This document shows, in pieces, positions 31,545 through 35,181 of a stretch of DNA of 35,181 nt. The notes under the pieces were generated by a model. It had not been told where the DNA came from, did not search any database, and was given only the letters and a program-made list of their open reading frames with translations. Position 1 is the first letter of the stretch; each line of letters opens with the position of its first letter. This DNA comes from Bacillota bacterium (GTDB lineage Bacteria > Bacillota > Clostridia > Clostridiales > Clostridiaceae), in the NCBI GenBank assembly GCA_017861315.1, contig JAGFXP010000019.1:1-35181 (forward strand), written 5' to 3'. A program made the position numbers and the translations under genes.

Positions 31545-31957
31545 TGTTTAATTTTTTAGTCATATTGGGATCAGGGCTCGTATTGCTTGGCATAGTCAGT
31601 AAAAAGAAGCAGCTTTCCGAAGAGCAGCCAGAGGTTCAGGTCAGTCATCCGGCTGCGGAGACCTGCGAATTGGAAGAGCTTATGAAAAGGCTGGAGCAGC
31701 TGGAGCAGCTGGTTTTCCAGAGTCTGTTGAGGCAGGAGGAGGCGAAAGCGGATGAACCCGCCGAGCAAGTGCCCGAACAGAAAGCAGCAGCTCCGGAGGA
31801 GCCGGCAGCGTCAAGGAAGCCGATGCCCGACAACGTGAGGGCAATATTGGAATACGAGAACCAGGGGCTCAGCATACAGGAGATCGCCAATATCACACGG
31901 ATGAACAAAGGGGAGGTTTTACTATTAAAAAACTTATCCAAGCATTATTCAAAATAA
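31544..31957 (+). CDS. Membrane-anchored protein with C-terminal HTH-like segment, in the SwrB position
   Basis: This 137-residue protein starts at an ATG overlapping the fliA stop (TGATG). It has one N-terminal helix (MFNFLVILGSGLVLLGIVSK), a Glu-rich coiled coil (ELEELMKRLEQLEQLVFQSL), an Ala/Glu/Pro linker, and a C-terminal segment AILEYENQGLSIQEIANITR MNKGEVLLLKNL. That last part resembles the DUF6115-type tail seen in clostridial proteins at this locus. In Bacillus the gene after sigD is swrB, a bitopic membrane protein that promotes basal body assembly; topology and position agree here, but homology is not proven from sequence alone. Confidence 0.72.
   Translation: MFNFLVILGSGLVLLGIVSKKKQLSEEQPEVQVSHPAAETCELEELMKRLEQLEQLVFQSLLRQEEAKADEPAEQVPEQKAAAPEEPAASRKPMPDNVRAILEYENQGLSIQEIANITRMNKGEVLLLKNLSKHYSK
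31910..31926 (+). promoter_or_regulatory. Ribosome site with ATT at start distance
   Basis: GGGGAGG (31910-31916) lies 7 nt before an ATT (31924) that opens a clear membrane-protein frame. The frame has no ATG, GTG or TTG near it until ATG at 32011, which has its own AGGAG 8 nt upstream. Confidence 0.5.
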
Positions 31958-32127
31958 AATCAGAGGTTCTGATATCACTTGGCGCAGGGATCCTTATAGG
32001 AGCAATAACCATGAATATCACCTTCATGGCGGGGATTAATTACAAGGTGGAGGAAAAAGCCAGAGCCCTTGGCATGGTTTATCCTGATGAAATACATGTC
32101 CTATCGGATGAGGAGGGGAAGCAATGA
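31924..32127 (+). CDS. Small membrane protein between the SwrB-like gene and flgF, probable ATT start
   Basis: This frame of 67 residues ends in TGA overlapping the flgF ATG (ATGA). It reads (I/M)KKLIQALFKIKSEVLIS, then a hydrophobic helix LGAGILIGAITMNITFMAG (about residues 19-37), then a charged C-terminal part NYKVEEKARALGMVYPDEIH. A basic end, one helix and an acidic tail make a believable bitopic protein. The start is ATT after GGGGAGG, inside the last 34 nt of the upstream gene; the alternative is ATG at 32011, giving 38 residues and cutting the helix. I do not recognise a family. Tight coupling on both sides argues that it is real. Confidence 0.6.
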   Translation: MKKLIQALFKIKSEVLISLGAGILIGAITMNITFMAGINYKVEEKARALGMVYPDEIHVLSDEEGKQ

Positions 32128-32882
32128 TAGTTAGAAGCTTATACAATATCAGCAGGCAGATGAATGTCCTTCAGGAGAAGCAGGAAAACAACGCTGCAAA
32201 CACCGCGAACGTCAATACTCCGGGATTCAAGTATCAGGAGCTGGTGCAGAGTGCCATGCAGGAGCTTGAGATTTGCAACCATGCCGGAGGGGAAGGCGAC
32301 AACCAGAAGCAGCAGCTTGGCAGCATCAATTTCGGGACTGAAATTGACGAAGCATGCATAAACTTCTCTCAGGGAGCATTAAAGCAGACGGGGCTTTGCA
32401 CGGATATGGCGATCTCTGGCAGCGGCTTTTTTGCAGTCGAGCTTGAAGACGGTACGATGGGCTTTACGCGCAACGGAAACTTCAGGATCGATGACAGCAA
32501 TCAGCTCGTTACGCAGGAGGGTTACCGCGTGCTTGGGACGGATGCCCAGGGCAACGTACGCGGGATTACCGTGAAAAACGACAGCCTGACCGTTGATTCA
32601 AAGGGCTATATCAATGGTACACAGGAGAAGGTTATGACTGTGGATTTCGCAGACTACGGCGCATTCGAGCTCAAAGGCGGCACCCTCTATGTTACGGGGC
32701 AGAGCTTTCAGCAGGCTGAGGCCGGCATATGCCAGGGCTGCCTTGAGGCATCGAACGTCAGCATGCTGGATGAGATGGTCAGGATGATGGAGGTCTCAAG
32801 GGAATTCGAATCAAACCAGCGGGCGCTGAAGGTCGTAAACGAGACCTTGCAGAAAACAGTGAACGAAATAGGCAGAAATTAG
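32124..32882 (+). CDS. flgF: Flagellar basal-body rod protein FlgF (FlhO-like)
   Basis: This is a rod protein of the FlgF/FlgG group. The 252-residue product has N-terminal RSLYNISRQMNVLQEKQENN with AANTANVNTPGFKYQELVQS, central MAISGSGFFAVELEDGTMGF and FTRNGNFRIDDSNQLVTQEG, and C-terminal GCLEASNVSMLDEMVRMMEV then SREFESNQRALKVVNETLQK. In Bacillus the pair flhO-flhP has the same layout. First position and the less typical FlgG C-terminus make FlgF the better name; the two could be swapped. AGGAGGGG precedes the ATG. Confidence 0.88.
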   Translation: MIVRSLYNISRQMNVLQEKQENNAANTANVNTPGFKYQELVQSAMQELEICNHAGGEGDNQKQQLGSINFGTEIDEACINFSQGALKQTGLCTDMAISGSGFFAVELEDGTMGFTRNGNFRIDDSNQLVTQEGYRVLGTDAQGNVRGITVKNDSLTVDSKGYINGTQEKVMTVDFADYGAFELKGGTLYVTGQSFQQAEAGICQGCLEASNVSMLDEMVRMMEVSREFESNQRALKVVNETLQKTVNEIGRN

Positions 32883-32895
32883 GAGGTGGCAAGGC

Positions 32896-33681
32896 ATGTT
32901 TAACGGACTCAGGATCGGAAGTTCAGGAATGAAGACGGCGCAGAATGTCATGGACAATGTCGCAGACCAGATATCGAATGCATCCACCAGCGGATACAAG
33001 GAGAAGCAGGTGGACTTCAGCGAGCTTCTTGTCAACCAGATCAGCAAAAGCCAGGTTGAGCTTTCGGAAAACGCACAGGCTTCGGCAATAAACGCGGGAT
33101 CCAGAGCTGTTATCTCAAAGACGGACTTCAGCCAGGGGGTTATAACGCCATCGGAAAGCAGCTTCCATATGGCGCTGGAGGGCAGGGGCTTTTTCGGCGT
33201 GGTATCGCAGCAGGGGGAGCTTATGCTTACAAGGAACGGCGCTTTCCACCAGAACGCCGACAGTTCGGTCACGGACGATTCGGGCAACCGGCTCAGCATG
33301 GACTGCTACGTGCCTCCGGCACAGTGGCCTCAGGGCTCCGAAGTCTGCATTGGCGCTGACGGTGCGGTTACGGCTGTTGACGAGCAAGGTAATGTTCTGC
33401 AGCTTGGCAAGGTTATCATCTATGCTCCCGAGAACAGCGACGAGCTAGTTTCGCTCGGGGAAGGCAGATATGCGCAGAAGCAGGGGCTTCCTCTTTATAA
33501 CTCGGCGGACAATCCGGAGAGGGGCTATGGAGCTTTGAGGCAGAAGGCTCTCGAGAGCTCCAACGTGGATACGATAAAAAGCATGACCGACATGATAATG
33601 ACGCAGAGGGCATACCAGGTGAATGCAAAATCAATCACGACAGCGGATGACATGCTGGAGGTAATAAATACAATAGTCTAG
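32896..33681 (+). CDS. flgG: Flagellar distal rod protein FlgG (FlhP-like)
   Basis: This 261-residue rod protein has N-terminal RIGSSGMKTAQNVMDNVADQ then ISNASTSGYKEKQVDF, central MALEGRGFFGVVSQQGELML and LTRNGAFHQNADSSVTDDSG, and C-terminal ALRQKALESSNVDTIKSMTD MIMTQRAYQVNAKSITTADD. The C-terminal block is the strong FlgG-type signature. The usual N-T-P-G-Y motif is changed to S-T-S-G-Y, losing the proline. TTAGGAGGTGG precedes the ATG. It is the last gene of the operon and is followed by a strong terminator. Confidence 0.88.
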   Translation: MFNGLRIGSSGMKTAQNVMDNVADQISNASTSGYKEKQVDFSELLVNQISKSQVELSENAQASAINAGSRAVISKTDFSQGVITPSESSFHMALEGRGFFGVVSQQGELMLTRNGAFHQNADSSVTDDSGNRLSMDCYVPPAQWPQGSEVCIGADGAVTAVDEQGNVLQLGKVIIYAPENSDELVSLGEGRYAQKQGLPLYNSADNPERGYGALRQKALESSNVDTIKSMTDMIMTQRAYQVNAKSITTADDMLEVINTIV

Positions 33682-33706
33682 AAAAACAGCCTATCGGCCA
33701 TCATCA

Positions 33707-33740
33707 ACGCCCCAGACCTTTCGGTCCGGGGCGTTTTTTT
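33707..33740 (+). terminator. Strong intrinsic terminator after flgG
   Basis: ACGCCCC-A-GACC (33707-33718) pairs with GGTC-C-GGGGCGT (33723-33734), with one mismatch and a TTTC loop, followed by seven T. It ends the flgB-flgG operon. Confidence 0.92.
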
Positions 33741-33933
33741 ATGCCGTTGGACGTCAGCGGCGCTGTGTTATTCAATTGTCAATGATTCCGGTCTGATTGT
33801 TATTATTTAGTCATCATCCGGCGGTTCTTTGAAACACTCGATTTCCGAAGGTAAAGCATTTCATGCCTAAATCCGTGGAAAAATCTGAGAAAAACCATGC
33901 ATAAAAACTATTAAACATCGCGATACTATCAAT

Positions 33934-33962
33934 TTGTTTTCTATAGGTTCCTGTAATATAAT
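33934..33962 (+). promoter_or_regulatory. Probable sigma-A promoter for the isomerase-like gene
   Basis: TTGTTT (33934-33939), exactly 17 nt, then TATAAT (33957-33962), 75 nt before the ATG at 34037. The repeat TTTGT-AA-ACAAA just downstream could be an operator. Confidence 0.6.
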
Positions 33963-34036
33963 GAGTTTGTAAACAAAAGTTTGATAAATTTTTAATAATA
34001 AAACAGAATAATTTATTACCAGGGAGGAATTCTATC

Positions 34037-34885
34037 ATGGAAAAAAGACCACCAATCACAGTCAGTTCTTGGACATTAGGAGATCAGTGCAAATTCGAAG
34101 AAAGAGTTAAAGCTGCTAAAGAGGCAGGCTACGACGGAATAGGCCTTCGTGCTGAAACATACGTAGATGCGTTAAATGAAGGTTTGTTCGATTCAGATAT
34201 TCTTGCTATCCTTAAAAAGTATGATATGAAGGTTACCGAAGTTGAATACATAACACTCTGGGCTGAAAACAACCGTTCATATGAACAGAAATATAAGGAA
34301 CAGCTTTGTTTCCACATGTGCGGACTCTTCAATGTTAACCACATCAATATTGGTTTGATGGAAGACTACAGCGTAGAGCACACTGCACAGAAGCTTAAGG
34401 AATTATGCCAGAGAGCTGGCGAATACGTTATAGGCGTGGAGCCTATGCCTTACAGCGGCATCCCTGACATAAAAAAAGGCTGGGCAGTGGTTGACGGAGC
34501 AGGCTGCGACAATGCTAAACTTATCCTGGATACATGGCATTGGGTTAGAGCAAACCAGGAAAACGACGTTGAATTGTTGGAAGGAATTCCAGCTGAGAAG
34601 ATCGTATCCATCCAGATCAACGATGTTTACGAGAGACCATATGCAAAATCCATCCTGAGAGATGAATCTATGCATGACAGGCTTGCTCCAGGCACTGGAA
34701 TCAACGCAACTGAAGGCTTCGTTAAGATGATCAAAGAAAAAGGAATCAACCCTGCAGTTATAGGCGTCGAAGTAATAAGCGATGCTATCCTTGCAAAGGG
34801 TGTTGCAGAAGCTGCTAAGCACACATTTGACAACACTATGAAAGTCCTTGATAAAGCTTGGCCGGAAGTTATGCCTCAGTCATAA
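34037..34885 (+). CDS. Sugar phosphate isomerase/epimerase-like TIM-barrel protein (IolE/IolI family)
   Basis: This 282-residue protein fits the xylose-isomerase-like TIM-barrel family, which includes inosose dehydratases, inosose isomerases and sugar epimerases. It begins ITVSSWTLGDQCKFEERVKA with AAKEAGYDGIGLRAETYVDA, the usual first barrel unit. Candidate metal ligands are Glu135 (GVEPMPY), Asp165 and His168 (LILDTWHWVR), and Glu245 (GVEVIS), matching the Glu-Asp-His-Glu set of the family. GGGAGGA precedes the ATG. No neighbouring inositol or sugar genes show the substrate. It is unrelated to motility. Regular GCT/GAA/AAG codon choice suggests good expression. Confidence 0.85.
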   Translation: MEKRPPITVSSWTLGDQCKFEERVKAAKEAGYDGIGLRAETYVDALNEGLFDSDILAILKKYDMKVTEVEYITLWAENNRSYEQKYKEQLCFHMCGLFNVNHINIGLMEDYSVEHTAQKLKELCQRAGEYVIGVEPMPYSGIPDIKKGWAVVDGAGCDNAKLILDTWHWVRANQENDVELLEGIPAEKIVSIQINDVYERPYAKSILRDESMHDRLAPGTGINATEGFVKMIKEKGINPAVIGVEVISDAILAKGVAEAAKHTFDNTMKVLDKAWPEVMPQS

Positions 34886-34886
34886 T

Positions 34887-34897
34887 GGGGACGGTTC
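34887..34897 (+). other. GGGGACGGTTC motif, candidate edge of the REP-associated unit
   Basis: This GC-rich 11-mer lies directly after the isomerase stop codon and 78 nt before the transposase start. It resembles short GGGGAC-type sequences I have seen beside clostridial REP-associated transposases. A matching downstream copy would be outside the window, so this is only a suggestion. Confidence 0.25.
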
Positions 34898-34916
34898 ATA
34901 AGCGAAATGAATGAAT

Positions 34917-34971
34917 AGAATCTCCTTGAATGGGCATGATAGTAACAATATCATGCCGTCGAGGAGGTTTT
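34917..34971 (+). promoter_or_regulatory. Long hairpin covering the transposase ribosome site
   Basis: The core GGCATGATA (34933-34941) / TATCATGCC (34949-34957) is a perfect 9-bp stem with a 7-nt loop. It is extended by CTCCTTGA (34922-34929) pairing with TCGAGGAG (34959-34966), with one G-T pair and a small internal loop. The right arm holds the GAGGAGG ribosome site of the next gene, so the RNA form would block translation. As DNA it could be a REP-like element. Confidence 0.65.
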
Positions 34972-34974
34972 TTT

Positions 34975-35181
34975 ATGCCAAGAACTGCCCGTGACAAGAG
35001 GCCGGATGCGATTTACCACATAATGTCCAGAAGCATAAGCGAGCTTGACCTTTTCCGGGATGAAGAGGACAAAGCCAGGTATATGAGCATCGTCAGGCGC
35101 TACAAGAAAAAATACAACATAAGAATCTATGCGTACTGCCTGATGGGCAACCACAGCCACCTCATGATAGATGCTAACGGA
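34975..35181 (+). CDS. REP-associated / IS200-like transposase (Y1 superfamily), 3' part beyond the window
   Basis: The first 69 codons read MPRTARDKRPDAIYHIMSRS, then ELDLFRDEEDKARYMSIVRR and YKKKYNIRIYAYCLMGNHSH LMIDANG. This is the N-terminus of Y1-type tyrosine transposases of the REP-associated class (Y-H-I-x-x-R, then Y-x-x-M-x-N-H-x-H). His60 and His62 form the metal-binding HUH pair; the catalytic tyrosine would lie past the window end. GAGGAGG precedes the ATG but is inside a hairpin. Such genes are usually domesticated single copies linked to REP repeats rather than active insertion sequences. Confidence 0.88.
   Translation, partial: MPRTARDKRPDAIYHIMSRSISELDLFRDEEDKARYMSIVRRYKKKYNIRIYAYCLMGNHSHLMIDANG

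Larger units (their letters stand above)
33682..34036 (+). other. 355-nt intergenic region after the flagellar operon
   Basis: It holds the flgG terminator (33707-33740), about 190 nt with no feature I can support, then a sigma-A-like promoter (33934-33962), a small inverted repeat TTTGT-AA-ACAAA (33966-33977) at the expected transcript start, and an AT-rich leader. No flagellar gene follows. Confidence 0.55.

Noticed and set aside
33902..33926. TAAA-N15-CGATAC upstream of the isomerase-like gene as a sigma-28 promoter
   Set aside because: It is one to two bases shorter than the two good examples and ends CGATAC rather than CGATAT. The sigma-A-like TTGTTT-N17-TATAAT lies just downstream and the gene is not flagellar.
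33814..34059. 81-codon minus-strand frame upstream of the isomerase-like gene
   Set aside because: It begins inside that gene, has no ribosome site, and covers the promoter and leader. I see no protein features beyond chance.

Overview
The window is a nearly complete flagellar gene cluster from a low-to-moderate GC Gram-positive anaerobe. Class Clostridia is most likely. The evidence is strong AGGAGG-type ribosome sites, frequent TTG and GTG starts, heavy AGG/AGA arginine and ATA isoleucine usage, and a Bacillus/Clostridia gene order: flgM-flgN-flgK-flgL-fliW-csrA-flagellin-fliD, then flgB-flgC-fliE-fliF and onward to flhF-flhG-fliA. I cannot name the species.

Layout. (1) Positions 1-2517 are on the minus strand: the 5' part of a small membrane protein, then motA-motB followed by two tandem paralogous small membrane proteins with SHOCT-like C-termini. 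(2) Positions 2653-4895 (+): a lytic transglycosylase with its own sigma-A-like promoter, then fliM-fliN with another promoter and a terminator. (3) Positions 4930-12595 (+): late flagellar genes. These are flgM, flgN, flgK, flgL, fliW and csrA behind a sigma-28-like promoter, then flagellin behind a second one, then fliD, a fliT-like gene, flaG and fliS. (4) Positions 12709-33740 (+): one run of 28 genes with no internal terminator that I can see, behind a TTGATT-N17-TATAAT promoter. It covers the rod (flgB, flgC, fliE, flgF, flgG), MS ring and switch (fliF, fliG), export apparatus (fliH, fliI, fliJ, fliO, fliP, fliQ, fliR, flhB, flhA), hook (fliK, flgD, flgE), number and placement genes (flhF, flhG), a PilZ protein, and sigma-28 (fliA). 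(5) Positions 33934-35181: an unrelated sugar isomerase/epimerase-like gene and the start of a REP-associated (IS200-like) transposase.

How it fits together. The long early operon makes the hook-basal body, the export gate and sigma-28. FlgM holds sigma-28 until it is exported. Sigma-28 then reads the two promoters sharing ATACGATAT, in front of flgM and flagellin. FliW and CsrA set flagellin translation, and a hairpin presenting CAAGGATG in the flagellin leader is a good CsrA site. MotAB powers the motor, the PilZ protein probably couples c-di-GMP to it, and FliM/FliN form the switch. No chemotaxis genes are present.

Most worth a second look: the two SHOCT-like membrane proteins co-directional with motAB; a FliN carrying a FliM/FliY-type N-terminal peptide; an unlisted 67-codon membrane ORF before flgF that seems to start at ATT; fliK, which has an ideal ribosome site but only ATA at the right spacing; the CsrA hairpin; and a hairpin that would mask the transposase ribosome site.
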